Shown one piece after another: positions 8,313 to 16,472 of a DNA stretch of 38,609 bases. Each line of letters opens with the position of its first letter. The stretch's first letter is position 1. The DNA lies in NCBI GenBank assembly GCA_025458025.1, contig JALOTF010000017.1:1-38609 (forward strand). The letters run 5' to 3'. The notes beneath the pieces are model-generated. The model saw only the letters and a program-made list of their open reading frames with translations, made no database searches and was not told where the DNA came from. The translations under genes and the position numbers were made by a program. Source of the DNA: Beijerinckiaceae bacterium (GTDB taxonomy: Bacteria > Pseudomonadota > Alphaproteobacteria > Rhizobiales > Beijerinckiaceae).

Positions 8313-9842
8313 ATGGTGTCACGCGTCGCGACCGTCGCCTTCGAGGGCATCGAAGCGCGGCCGGTCGATGTGCAGGTGCAGGTGGCGAGCGGTGCCGTGG
8401 CCTTCGTGCTCGTCGGCCTCGCGGACAAGGCCGTGGCGGAATCGCGCGAGCGGGTGCGCGCGGCACTCACGGCTTCCGGCCTCGCGCTGCCGGCGAAGCG
8501 CATCGTGGTGAACCTCGCCCCGGCTGATCTGCCGAAAGAGGGCAGCCATTATGATCTCCCCATCGCGCTCGGCGTGATGGCGGCGATCGGTGCGATCCCC
8601 TCGGATGCGCTGGAGGGTTATTGCGTTCTGGGCGAACTCGCGCTTGATGGCTCGCTCTCGCCGGTCGCGGGTGTGCTGCCGGCGGCAATCTCGGCGCAGG
8701 CGCGCAGCCTCGGGCTCATCTGCCCCAAGGCCTCGGGGCCGGAGGCGGCTTGGGCAGGCGAGGCCATTGATATTCTCGCTCCGCAGAACCTCATCCAGCT
8801 TGCGAACCACTTCAAGGGCACGCAGGTCTTGCGGCAACCCGAAGCGGCGATCCGCGCGGCTGACGGCATGCTGCCCGATCTCGGTGACATCAAGGGGCAG
8901 GAAAGCGCCAAGCGTGCGCTGGAAATCGCGGCAGCTGGCGGGCATCACCTGCTGATGGCCGGGCCGCCGGGCGCGGGCAAATCCATGCTCGCCGCGCGCC
9001 TCCCCTCCATCCTGCCGCCGCTGGAGCCGCGCGAATTGCTGGAAGTCTCCATGGTGCATTCCATCGCGGGCCTTCTGGGCGATGGCGCGCTGACAGATCG
9101 CCGCCCCTTCCGCGCGCCGCACCATTCCGCGAGCATGGCCGCCCTCACCGGCGGCGGTTTGCAGGCGAAGCCGGGCGAGGTGAGCCTCGCCCATCGCGGT
9201 GTGCTGTTTCTGGATGAGTTGCCGGAATTCTCAGCTCAGGCGCTCGATTCCCTGCGCCAGCCCATCGAAACCGGCGAGGTGGTGGTGAGCCGCGCCAACC
9301 ACCGCGCGACCTATCCCGCGCGCTTTCAGCTTGTGGCAGCGATGAACCCCTGCCGCTGCGGTCGCGCGCTGGAAGCGGGCTATGCCTGCAAGCGCGCGCC
9401 GAACGACAAATGCATGGCGCAATATGTCGGGCGCCTCTCCGGACCGCTGATCGACCGGTTCGACCTGCTGATCGAGGTTTCGGCAGTCGATCTAAACGAT
9501 CTGTTGCTCCCGCCACCCAAGGAGCGCTCGGTCGATGTGGCAAAACGCGTCGCGCGGGCGAGGCAGATCCAGCAGGCGCGTTTCGAGGCGCTGGGCGTGC
9601 CGGAGATCCGCACCAATGCGACCGCGCCCGCAGCCCTCATCGAGGAGATCGCCCGGCCTGATGCCGAGGGCGCAGCCTTGTTGCGGCAGGCCGCGGAGAA
9701 GCTGAAACTCTCCGCGCGCGCTTTCCATCGCGTCCTGAAAGTCGCACGCACGCTCGCTGATCTTGAGGGCGACGATACTGTTTCGCGCCGCCATCTGGCT
9801 GAAGCCGTGGCGATGCGCGCCCGCGCGCTCGAAGCGGTGTAG
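8313..9842 (+). CDS. comM: YifB/ComM family Mg-chelatase-like AAA+ ATPase
   Basis: ComM homologues are hexameric helicases that aid branch migration during integration of transformed DNA; in non-competent bacteria the role is less clear. The 509-residue product has the N-terminal Lon-S5-like domain (VGLADKAVAESRERVRAA; LAPADLPKEGSHYDLPIA), then the Mg-chelatase AAA+ domain with Walker A GPPGAGKS (217-224), Walker B GVLFLDELPEF and the conserved RRPFRAPHHSAS and AAMNPCRCG segments. Length is normal. The ATG at 8313 is chosen over an in-frame TTG five codons upstream. It is 69 bases downstream of mbfA and is probably transcribed separately. Confidence 0.92.
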   Translation: MVSRVATVAFEGIEARPVDVQVQVASGAVAFVLVGLADKAVAESRERVRAALTASGLALPAKRIVVNLAPADLPKEGSHYDLPIALGVMAAIGAIPSDALEGYCVLGELALDGSLSPVAGVLPAAISAQARSLGLICPKASGPEAAWAGEAIDILAPQNLIQLANHFKGTQVLRQPEAAIRAADGMLPDLGDIKGQESAKRALEIAAAGGHHLLMAGPPGAGKSMLAARLPSILPPLEPRELLEVSMVHSIAGLLGDGALTDRRPFRAPHHSASMAALTGGGLQAKPGEVSLAHRGVLFLDELPEFSAQALDSLRQPIETGEVVVSRANHRATYPARFQLVAAMNPCRCGRALEAGYACKRAPNDKCMAQYVGRLSGPLIDRFDLLIEVSAVDLNDLLLPPPKERSVDVAKRVARARQIQQARFEALGVPEIRTNATAPAALIEEIARPDAEGAALLRQAAEKLKLSARAFHRVLKVARTLADLEGDDTVSRRHLAEAVAMRARALEAV

Positions 9843-9847
9843 GGGCA

Positions 9848-9893
9848 GAGTCAACGGAAGCTTCCCTTAAGCAGAAGCTGTGATTCCCGAATC
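9848..9893. promoter_or_regulatory. Cluster of three GANTC sites upstream of the histidine kinase
   Basis: GAGTC (9848-9852), GATTC (9882-9886) and GAATC (9889-9893) occur within 46 bases; the last two form the palindrome GATTC-CC-GAATC. GANTC is the target of the cell-cycle methyltransferase CcrM in alphaproteobacteria. The cluster lies in the 125-base spacer between comM and the kinase gene, so methylation state could influence that promoter. Confidence 0.4.
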
Positions 9894-9967
9894 CGCCCAA
9901 GGCGTTGTTCACCACCGCGCGTCATGCTGGCGCTCACGAAAACAGACGAAACAGTCTGGTGGGCGTC

Positions 9968-11722
9968 ATGTTCGGGTTGCAATCAGCGGGGCTCGCCTGG
10001 GCCTTCGCTTCAACATTGGGTGCTGTTGCGCTTGTCGCGCTGGGGCTTTGCCTGTGGCTGATCCTGGATCAGCGGCGGCAGCGCGCCCAGTTCCTGGCGC
10101 TGGAAGGCGAACGCGCGAAGCTAGCGGATCGCCTCGAGCGCATCGGCCGGGCACAGGCCGAGCTGGAAGCCGCGAGCGAATCTAAATCCCGCTTTCTTGC
10201 CACGGTCAGCCATGAAATTCGGACCCCGCTGAATGGCGTGCTCGGCATGGCCGACCTCATGCTCGATACCCGCCTGGACCCCGAACAGGCGAATTATGCC
10301 CGCGCGATCAAGACCTCGGGCGAAGCGCTGCTGACGCTCATCGAAGAAATTCTCGATTTCTCCCGCATCGAGGCAGGCAAGCTCGATATCACCGAGGAAG
10401 AGGTGGAGATCGCGCCACTTCTCGAAGGTGTCATCGAGTTGCTGGCGCCGCGCGCGCAAGGCAAGGGTCTGGAGATCGCAGCGCATCTCGCCAGCGATGT
10501 TCCGGCCATGATCCGCGCCGATGGCAGCCGCCTGCGCCAGATCGTGACCAATCTCGCCGGAAATGCCGTGAAATTCACCGAAAAGGGCGGCGTTGGCCTT
10601 ACCTTGGCCCGCCACGGCAACCACGGCCTTGCGATCCGCATCGAGGATACTGGCCACGGCATTCCCGCCAATCGCCAGGAGGCGATTTTCGCCGAATTCG
10701 AACAGGCCGATCGCGAAACTGCCGCGCGCCATGGTGGCACCGGGCTCGGCCTTGCGATTTCGCGCCGCCTCGCGCGGCTTATGGGTGGAGATATCACGCT
10801 GGAAAGCGCGGAGGGGCAGGGCTCGGCTTTCACCCTGCTGCTTCCGTTGGAAGGCGTGGGCGGTGCCGACCGTGCAGAGCCGGAACTGGCGCGCGAACTC
10901 GCTGGGCGCAAGGTGCTGGTGGTCAGCGCCGGCGCGTTCGAGGGGCGTTTCATCGCCCGCCATCTCGCCGAGGTCGAAGCCGAGACGCGGCTCGCCTCAT
11001 CCCGCGAGGAAGCGCTGGCCCTGCTCAACCATTTCCGGCCGGATCTGATGATGGTCGATGCCGCCATCGGCCCGGATGATGCCCGCGCGCTAGTCGCCGC
11101 GGGCATGGAGGCCGGGTGCCGGCGCCATCTCGTGCTGCTCTCGCCCTTCGAGCGCCGCGCCTTCGGAGCACCGCAGGCCGCGGGGTTCGATCGCTATCTC
11201 GTGAAGCCCGTGCGGCGTCGCTCGCTCATGGCCCAACTCACGGATTGGGATTCGGCGCAGGCTGGCCGCGCCATCTCCGCCGAAAGCGAGACGCTGCTCG
11301 CCGAACCGCTCGCGGGTCGCCGCGTGCTGATCGCGGAGGATAACGACATCAACGCCCTGCTTGCGGGGCGGCTGGTGGAACGCCTCGGCGGCAAGCCCAT
11401 GCGAGCCTCCACGGGCCGCGAAGCGCTGGATTTGCTCAAGGCGAGCATCGCGCCGGGTGGAACGGCCTTCGATTGCGTGCTCTTCGATGTGCGCATGCCC
11501 GAACTCGACGGCCTCTCGGCCATCGCGCAATGGCGTGCGGAGGAAAAGCGCCTGAAGCGCGTGCCGGTGCCCGCACTGGCACTCACTGCCAATGCCTTCA
11601 AGGAGGATCGCGAGGCCTGCCTTGCCGCCGGCTTTGATGCCTTCCTCGCCAAGCCGCTCGATCGCGAACCGTTTCTTGCGGCACTGGATCGGCTGTTGAA
11701 GGTGCGCCGCGCAGTGGCCTGA
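9968..11722 (+). CDS. Hybrid sensor histidine kinase with one degenerate and one intact receiver
   Basis: The 584-residue product has one membrane segment (about residues 9-33), a short coiled linker, then a HisKA domain with H-box ATVSHEIRTPLNG (His82), and an ATPase domain with N-box QIVTNLAGNAVKF, G1 EDTGHGIP and G2 GGTGLGLAIS. Two receiver-like domains follow. The first reads RKVLVVSAGAFEG where an acidic pair is expected, keeps a candidate Asp in MMVDAAIG and the Lys of LVKP, and so looks inactive. The second is canonical: VLIAEDN, FDVRMPELDG, LTANA, AKPL. No sensory domain is visible. The ATG at 9968 is chosen because the membrane segment follows; the upstream TTG is poor. olsB follows 100 bases downstream. 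The signal and the partner regulator are unknown. Confidence 0.88.
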   Translation: MFGLQSAGLAWAFASTLGAVALVALGLCLWLILDQRRQRAQFLALEGERAKLADRLERIGRAQAELEAASESKSRFLATVSHEIRTPLNGVLGMADLMLDTRLDPEQANYARAIKTSGEALLTLIEEILDFSRIEAGKLDITEEEVEIAPLLEGVIELLAPRAQGKGLEIAAHLASDVPAMIRADGSRLRQIVTNLAGNAVKFTEKGGVGLTLARHGNHGLAIRIEDTGHGIPANRQEAIFAEFEQADRETAARHGGTGLGLAISRRLARLMGGDITLESAEGQGSAFTLLLPLEGVGGADRAEPELARELAGRKVLVVSAGAFEGRFIARHLAEVEAETRLASSREEALALLNHFRPDLMMVDAAIGPDDARALVAAGMEAGCRRHLVLLSPFERRAFGAPQAAGFDRYLVKPVRRRSLMAQLTDWDSAQAGRAISAESETLLAEPLAGRRVLIAEDNDINALLAGRLVERLGGKPMRASTGREALDLLKASIAPGGTAFDCVLFDVRMPELDGLSAIAQWRAEEKRLKRVPVPALALTANAFKEDREACLAAGFDAFLAKPLDREPFLAALDRLLKVRRAVA

Positions 11723-11732
11723 AACCTCGGAT

Positions 11733-11750
11733 TGGTCATGACTTTGTCAC
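11733..11750 (+). promoter_or_regulatory. Pho box upstream of olsB
   Basis: TGGTCAT-GACT-TTGTCAC matches the PhoB half-site pair CTGTCAT-N4-CTGTCAY at 11 of 14 positions with the correct 11-base period. In Sinorhizobium, ornithine lipids rise under phosphate limitation under PhoB control, so the position 72 bases before olsB fits. A clear -10 element downstream is not seen. Confidence 0.68.
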
Positions 11751-11776
11751 GAATTGCGGGCATTGGCTGTGCGCAA

Positions 11777-11808
11777 CCGGCCCGTGTTTCCCGTCGGAAA
11801 CAGGCCGG
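11777..11808 (+). other. Strong hairpin in the olsB leader
   Basis: CCGGCC (11777-11782) pairs with GGCCGG (11803-11808), and TGTTTCC (11785-11791) pairs with GGAAACA (11796-11802) around a CGTC loop. This gives a 13-bp stem with a two-base bulge. It ends two bases before the Shine-Dalgarno. No T-run follows, so it is not a standard terminator. Confidence 0.7.
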
Positions 11809-11822
11809 CAGGAGAGCCTGCC
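11807..11822 (+). promoter_or_regulatory. Hairpin enclosing the olsB ribosome binding site
   Basis: GGCAGG (11807-11812) and CCTGCC (11817-11822) form a perfect 6-bp stem with the tetraloop AGAG, ending exactly at the olsB ATG. The Shine-Dalgarno AGGAGA (11810-11815) is half in the stem and half in the loop. It shares two G residues with the preceding hairpin, so the two structures compete at their junction. Confidence 0.6.
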
Positions 11823-12776
11823 ATGCTTCGCCCGCGCTCCGGCGCGTCTGCCGAATCCGACTCTTCAACCCGCGGCTGGTTTACGCTGGCCCCCGGACCG
11901 CTTCTTTCCCTGACCCGCCTGAACCCCACCGATCGCGTGGTGCGTGACACTGGCGGCCTGCCGGATGTGCTGGGCCGCATCGGCGAACTCGAAGTGCGCC
12001 TCGCGCGCACCACGAAGGATATCCGCCGCTGCCAGCGCCTGCGCTTCAAGGTGTTCTACGACGAGATGGGTGCCAAAGCCGATGCCCGCGGCTTCCTCTC
12101 GCGGCGGGATATCGACCCCTATGACCGGCTTTGCGACCACATCATGGTCATCGACCGCAAGGGTAAGGTCAACCGCTTCGGGCAGGTGAAGCCCCGGGTG
12201 ATCGGAACCTATCGCCTGCTGCGATCCGATGTGGCCGCTGCCGCCGGCGTCGATTTCTATACGGCGGGCGAATATGATCTCACGCGCTTTCTCGAAGGCA
12301 ATCGCGGCCTTCGGCTGCTGGAGCTTGGCCGTTCCTGCGTGCTCGAACCCTATCGCAACAAGCGCACGGTGGAGCTGCTCTGGCATGGCGTGTGGAGCTA
12401 CGTGCTGCACCATCGCATCGATGTGATGTTCGGCTGCGCGAGCTTCGAGGGCGTCGAGCCGGAAAGGCTCGCCCTGCCGCTCTCGTTTCTGGAGCATCAC
12501 GCGGCGGGAAATCGCAACGCGCGCGTCAAGGCGCTGCCGGGCCTGCATGTGCGGATGGATCGCGTCGCGCGCGAGACGGTGGATCTCAAGGCCGCGATGA
12601 AAGCCTTGCCGCCGCTCATCAAGGGTTACCTCCGCCTCGGCGCGACCTTCGGCGATGGCGCGGTGATCGACCACCAGTTCGGCACCACGGATGTGTTCGT
12701 GACCCTGCGCGTGGCCGATATCGACCCGCGCTATATCGAGCATTACGGCGCGGATGCGAGCCGTTACGCGGCCTGA
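11823..12776 (+). CDS. olsB: L-ornithine N-alpha-acyltransferase (lyso-ornithine lipid synthase)
   Basis: OlsB transfers a 3-hydroxyacyl group from acyl carrier protein to ornithine, the first step of ornithine-lipid synthesis at the inner membrane. The 317-residue product belongs to the GNAT-type N-acyltransferase family: GELEVRLARTTKDIRRCQRL, RFKVFYDEMGA, then DHIMVID, VIGTYRLLR and ELGRSCVLEPYR, all typical of OlsB. The first 50 residues are variable and not recognised. The ATG has AGGAGA seven bases upstream. The olsA gene, which would complete the pathway, is not in the window. A Pho box and two hairpins lie upstream, suggesting phosphate-responsive transcription and possibly translational control. 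A general hemolysin-like acyltransferase is the alternative label. Confidence 0.83.
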   Translation: MLRPRSGASAESDSSTRGWFTLAPGPLLSLTRLNPTDRVVRDTGGLPDVLGRIGELEVRLARTTKDIRRCQRLRFKVFYDEMGAKADARGFLSRRDIDPYDRLCDHIMVIDRKGKVNRFGQVKPRVIGTYRLLRSDVAAAAGVDFYTAGEYDLTRFLEGNRGLRLLELGRSCVLEPYRNKRTVELLWHGVWSYVLHHRIDVMFGCASFEGVEPERLALPLSFLEHHAAGNRNARVKALPGLHVRMDRVARETVDLKAAMKALPPLIKGYLRLGATFGDGAVIDHQFGTTDVFVTLRVADIDPRYIEHYGADASRYAA

Positions 12777-12785
12777 AGGTTCAAA

Positions 12786-13640
12786 TCACAGGCAGGCCTG
12801 CAGCCCTTCTCGATAGGTGGGGCAGCGGAAGCGATATCGAAGTGCCGAGCGGATCAGCCCGTTCGCGACGCGCTTGTTCTCGCCATAGAAGCTGCGGCCC
12901 ATTTCCGAGAGCTGCGCGTCCTCGAACGGAATATCCGGTGGCACGGGCATGCCCAGAAGGGTGGCGGCAAATTCCACCACATCCTGCGGCGGCGCGGGTT
13001 CGAGATCGGTGAGGTTGAAGATGCCGAGCCCTCCTTCATGGCGGCTCGCGGCCACCAGCGCGCCGGCAATATCCGCGACATGGATGCGGTTGAACACCTG
13101 CCCCGGCTTGATGATGCGCCGCGCGGTTCCTGCCCGCAGGTTATCGATAGCCGATCGCCCCGGCCCATAGATGCCGGAGAGGCGGAAAATCCCGAGATCG
13201 CAGCGCTTTTCCCGCGCGAAAGCCTGCCATCCCTGCTCGGCCTCCACGCGCTGTCGCGAGCGGAGGGAGACGGGCTTTAGGGGGCTTTCCTCATCGACCC
13301 ACTGCCCCTCATGGTCGCCATAGACGCCGACGGTGGAGAGATAAATCAGACGCTTCAGCGCCGGAGATGCCGCGAAGGAAGCGCGCAACACGCGCAAGGC
13401 GGGATCGCCCCGATCGCCGGGCGGAGCGGAAACGAGAATATGCGTGGCGCGGGCTATCGCAGCTTCCAGATCCGGGGTCGCGTTTTCGCCATCGAAGGGC
13501 AGGGCGTCCCAGCCCTCGGCACGCAAACGCGCGACCTTCTCGGGCGAGCGCGCCGTGACGGTGATGGAGGAGAACAATTCGCGCGCTTCCAGCGCAAATG
13601 CCGAGGCGGAATAGCCGAAACCGAGGATGAGGAGGTTCAT
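12786..13640 (-). CDS. NAD(P)-dependent epimerase/dehydratase-like SDR protein
   Basis: The 284-residue product has a Rossmann fold: MNLLILGFGYSASAF at the N-terminus gives the dinucleotide-binding glycines, and LSTVGVYGDHEGQWVDE holds the catalytic-region Ser/Thr and Tyr of extended SDR proteins. It resembles the YeeZ-type atypical SDR group (FRLSGIYGPGRSAIDNLR). The substrate is unknown. The ATG at 13640 overlaps the queG stop by four bases (ATGA), so the two genes are co-translated; whether it has a role in queuosine chemistry is not known. Confidence 0.82.
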   Translation of the reverse strand: MNLLILGFGYSASAFALEARELFSSITVTARSPEKVARLRAEGWDALPFDGENATPDLEAAIARATHILVSAPPGDRGDPALRVLRASFAASPALKRLIYLSTVGVYGDHEGQWVDEESPLKPVSLRSRQRVEAEQGWQAFAREKRCDLGIFRLSGIYGPGRSAIDNLRAGTARRIIKPGQVFNRIHVADIAGALVAASRHEGGLGIFNLTDLEPAPPQDVVEFAATLLGMPVPPDIPFEDAQLSEMGRSFYGENKRVANGLIRSALRYRFRCPTYREGLQACL

Positions 13641-14806
13641 GCAGGTTTCCTGTCTTGCGGGGCATTTTCGGCAAGCACCAATTCCGAGAGAGCGAGTTGC
13701 CATTCCTCGCGCACGGAATCATCGGTTTCGGGGGGCTGATGGCGATGCGCCAGTGCGGTGAAATCCGCCGCCGGCAGCAATCGCGAGAGCGCCCACACCG
13801 CCGCACCGCGCACAAGCGGATTGGCATCAGCAAGGTGCGGTTCGGCGGTAGCGGCGAGCGCAGGATTGCCGCTGTTCCCGATGCCGATCAACACATTGCG
13901 CAAGAAGCGGTCTCGACCCGTTCGCTTGATCGGCGTGCCCGAGAAAAGCGCGCGGAAGGCGGCGTCATCTAGCCTGGCATATTCCGCCAGCGGACGGTGC
14001 AGCAGGTCATCGCGCGTTGCGAGCTTCACGTCCTGCGCACCCTTCGCGAACTTGTTCCACGGGCAAACGGCGATGCAATCATCGCAGCCGAAGATGCGAT
14101 TGCCGATTTTCTCACGAAATTCCCGCGCGATCGGCCCTTTGTGCTCGATGGTGAGATAGGCGATGCAGCGCCGCGCATCGAGCTGGTAGGGCGCGGGGAA
14201 AGCATCCGTCGGGCAGATAGTGAGGCAGCGATTGCAGGTGCCGCAATGGTCGCTTTCCGGTGCATCCGGTTCAAGCGGCAGCGTCGTGTAGATCGCGCCG
14301 AGGAAAAGCCAGTTGCCGAACGCGCGGCTCACCAGCACCGTATGCTTGCCCTGCCAGCCGAGCCCGGCTTCCGCCGCGAGCGGCTTTTCGAGAACGGGGG
14401 CGGTATCCACGAAGACCTTCACTTCCGCGCCGGTTTTCGCCACGAAATCCACCGCGAAGGCTTTCAGGCGTCCCTTGATGACATCGTGATAATCCCGCCG
14501 CACGGCATAGGCCGAGAGGGCACCGGCCTCCCGGTTTTCCAGCAATGCGAGCGGGTTGAATTCCGGCGCGTGGTTCACGCCGAGCATGATCACGCTCTGC
14601 GCCTCGGGCCAGAGGCCGGCGGGGCTCGCCCGCTTTTCGGGCTCGCGCGCCATCCAGTCCATCTCGCCCTGCGCCCCGAGCGAGAGCCAGTGCCGCAGAC
14701 GCGCCTCACGCTCGGGCGGAGCTTGGGCGGGCGAGATGCCGAACGTTGAGAACCCGTGCTTTTCAACCAGCTTTGGCAGCCAGGCCTTCGCCTCGGCAGG
14801 GCTCAG
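13637..14806 (-). CDS. queG: Epoxyqueuosine reductase
   Basis: QueG reduces epoxyqueuosine to queuosine in tRNA, the last step of queuosine synthesis, using cobalamin and two 4Fe-4S clusters. Visible are DTAPVLEKPLAAEAGLG with the catalytic Asp, the first cluster motif CGTCNRCLTICP, the linker CIAYLTIEHKG and the second cluster region GCDDCIAVCPWN. A HEAT-like C-terminal segment follows. The start is uncertain: there is no ATG or GTG in the expected place. I choose CTG at 14806, which overlaps the stop of the upstream GST gene as CTGA and gives 389 residues, close to the family length. The alternative is a TTG at 14932, which would add 42 unmatched residues and overlap the GST gene by 130 bases. 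Confidence 0.9.
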   Translation of the reverse strand: MSPAEAKAWLPKLVEKHGFSTFGISPAQAPPEREARLRHWLSLGAQGEMDWMAREPEKRASPAGLWPEAQSVIMLGVNHAPEFNPLALLENREAGALSAYAVRRDYHDVIKGRLKAFAVDFVAKTGAEVKVFVDTAPVLEKPLAAEAGLGWQGKHTVLVSRAFGNWLFLGAIYTTLPLEPDAPESDHCGTCNRCLTICPTDAFPAPYQLDARRCIAYLTIEHKGPIAREFREKIGNRIFGCDDCIAVCPWNKFAKGAQDVKLATRDDLLHRPLAEYARLDDAAFRALFSGTPIKRTGRDRFLRNVLIGIGNSGNPALAATAEPHLADANPLVRGAAVWALSRLLPAADFTALAHRHQPPETDDSVREEWQLALSELVLAENAPQDRKPA

Positions 14807-15495
14807 AAATCGAGATCCGTGTAATGCGGGGCGGCCAGAATGTTCTTCAGCCGGTCGGCCAGAAGCGCGCGGAAGGTCGGCCGCGATTTGATGCGGGCGT
14901 ACCAGCTCTTCGCGGCTTCGCTTGTCTCCCAAGGCACGTCCCCGAAATAATCCACCACCGAGAAATGCGCAGCCGCGGCGAGATCGGCATAGGTCAGCTT
15001 GTCGCCCGCGAGCCAGTTCCGCCGCGCCACGAGATGCGCCACGTAATTCAGGTGATAGCGGATATTCGCGGAAGCCGCACGAATGGCGTTGGTGTTGGGT
15101 GCATCACCCGGAAACGCCTCGGGGAAAAGGCGCTTATAGGCCTTTTCGTTCAGCACCAGTTCGCTCACCTCGTGGAAGAACTTCACGTTGAACCAGTGCA
15201 GGAGCCGCCGCACTTCTACCCGCTCGCCCGGATTTTCCGGCAGCAGGCGGCGATCGCCAAGCACGAGCCCACGCGTCTCATCGAGATATTCCGCGAGTAT
15301 ATCCGGCCCGGCCGCCACCTGCCCGTCATGCTCCACGAGCACGGGCAGCATGCCGGCCGGGTTCATGGCGAGAAAATCGCGCTCGCGGGAGAAGGGACTC
15401 GTTTCCGCCATCTCGGCTTCCATCTGCAATTCGCCCATGACAAGGCGGATGAAGCGCGAATGCGGGCACAGGGCGAAGTGATGAAAGACGGGCAT
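14803..15495 (-). CDS. fzlA: GST-fold protein, probable FzlA (FtsZ-binding division factor)
   Basis: The 230-residue product has the two-domain glutathione S-transferase fold: an N-terminal thioredoxin-like part (HHFALCPHSRFIRLVMGE; NPAGMLPVLVEHDG) and a helical C-terminal part (NWLAGDKLTYADLAAAAHFS). In alphaproteobacteria a GST-like protein of this size, FzlA, binds FtsZ and is needed for division; its C-terminal tail is conserved, and here the protein ends PHYTDLDF. Linkage to queG supports the match. Sequence alone cannot exclude a true glutathione transferase. The gene overlaps queG by four bases and is divergent from uppP. Confidence 0.7.
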   Translation of the reverse strand: MPVFHHFALCPHSRFIRLVMGELQMEAEMAETSPFSRERDFLAMNPAGMLPVLVEHDGQVAAGPDILAEYLDETRGLVLGDRRLLPENPGERVEVRRLLHWFNVKFFHEVSELVLNEKAYKRLFPEAFPGDAPNTNAIRAASANIRYHLNYVAHLVARRNWLAGDKLTYADLAAAAHFSVVDYFGDVPWETSEAAKSWYARIKSRPTFRALLADRLKNILAAPHYTDLDF

Positions 15496-15668
15496 GGGTC
15501 CCGGAAGGTTGTGGCGGCAAGGCGCATGGAACAGAAGCGCCGCAGCATGGCTCGGATTTTCGCCCTTAACGTGGCGAGAACCGGAGCGTGGCTATAAAGG
15601 AGGCGAGTTCCCTACTCAACCCCGGCCGATTCGTGGGCGTATCCGGCCTCTCGCATGGTTTCCCGAAC

Positions 15669-16472
15669 ATGAATACTGCGCTGGCGCTGAAGGCCGCCCT
15701 TCTGGGCTTCATCGAGGGGCTCACCGAATTCCTGCCCGTTTCCTCCACCGGGCACCTCATCCTGTTCGGGCATTACCTGAATTTCGAATCGCCCGGCCAC
15801 AGCTTCGAGGTTCTGATCCAGCTCGGCGCGATTCTCGCGATCCTCTCGGTCTATTTCGGCCGGCTCTGGGGCCTTGCGAAGGGGGTCTTCAAGGATCCGC
15901 AGGCGCGCCTGTTCGTGCTCGGCGTGCTGATCGCCTTCCTGCCAGCGGCGCTGATTGGCGCAGTGATGCACTCGACTATCAAGAGCGTGCTGTTCAACCC
16001 GTTCGTCGTATGCATCAGCCTCATTGCTGGCGGCCTTGTGCTCCTCGTGGTGGATGAAACCCGTTTCGAGGTGAAGCACGAGGATATCTCGACCTTCACC
16101 CCCGCGATGTGCCTCAAGATAGGCCTTTTCCAGTGCCTTGCGATGATCCCCGGCGTGTCGCGCTCGGGCGCGACGATCGTCGGTGCGATGCTGTTTGGAG
16201 CGTCGAAGCGCGCTGCGGCGGAATTCTCGTTCTTCCTCGCCATGCCCACCATGGCGGGCGCCTTCACCTATGATCTTTACAAGAACCACAAGCTCCTGAG
16301 CTTTCAGGATGTAACGGCCATCGGCATCGGCTTCGTCGTGGCCTTCATCACGGGACTGATCGTGGTGCGCGGCTTGCTGAATTTCGTCACGCGGCACGGC
16401 TTTACGCCCTTCGCCTGGTGGCGGATTGTCGTGGGCTGCTTCGGTCTCGCCGCGTATTTCGTTTACGGCTGA
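15669..16472 (+). CDS. uppP: Undecaprenyl-diphosphate phosphatase
   Basis: UppP (BacA) removes a phosphate from undecaprenyl diphosphate to recycle the lipid carrier for peptidoglycan and other envelope polymers. The 267-residue integral membrane protein carries both family motifs: [18 protein letters not shown] (Glu16, Glu20 and the Ser-Ser pair) and [10 protein letters not shown]. The ATG at 15669 fits the conserved N-terminus. Oddly, the strongest Shine-Dalgarno-like run (AAAGGAGG, 15596-15603) lies about 65 bases further upstream, after an in-frame GTG at 15588, so a longer product or a leader cannot be ruled out. The 3' end overlaps the convergent nth gene by 10 bases. Confidence 0.95.
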   Translation: MNTALALKAALLGFIEGLTEFLPVSSTGHLILFGHYLNFESPGHSFEVLIQLGAILAILSVYFGRLWGLAKGVFKDPQARLFVLGVLIAFLPAALIGAVMHSTIKSVLFNPFVVCISLIAGGLVLLVVDETRFEVKHEDISTFTPAMCLKIGLFQCLAMIPGVSRSGATIVGAMLFGASKRAAAEFSFFLAMPTMAGAFTYDLYKNHKLLSFQDVTAIGIGFVVAFITGLIVVRGLLNFVTRHGFTPFAWWRIVVGCFGLAAYFVYG

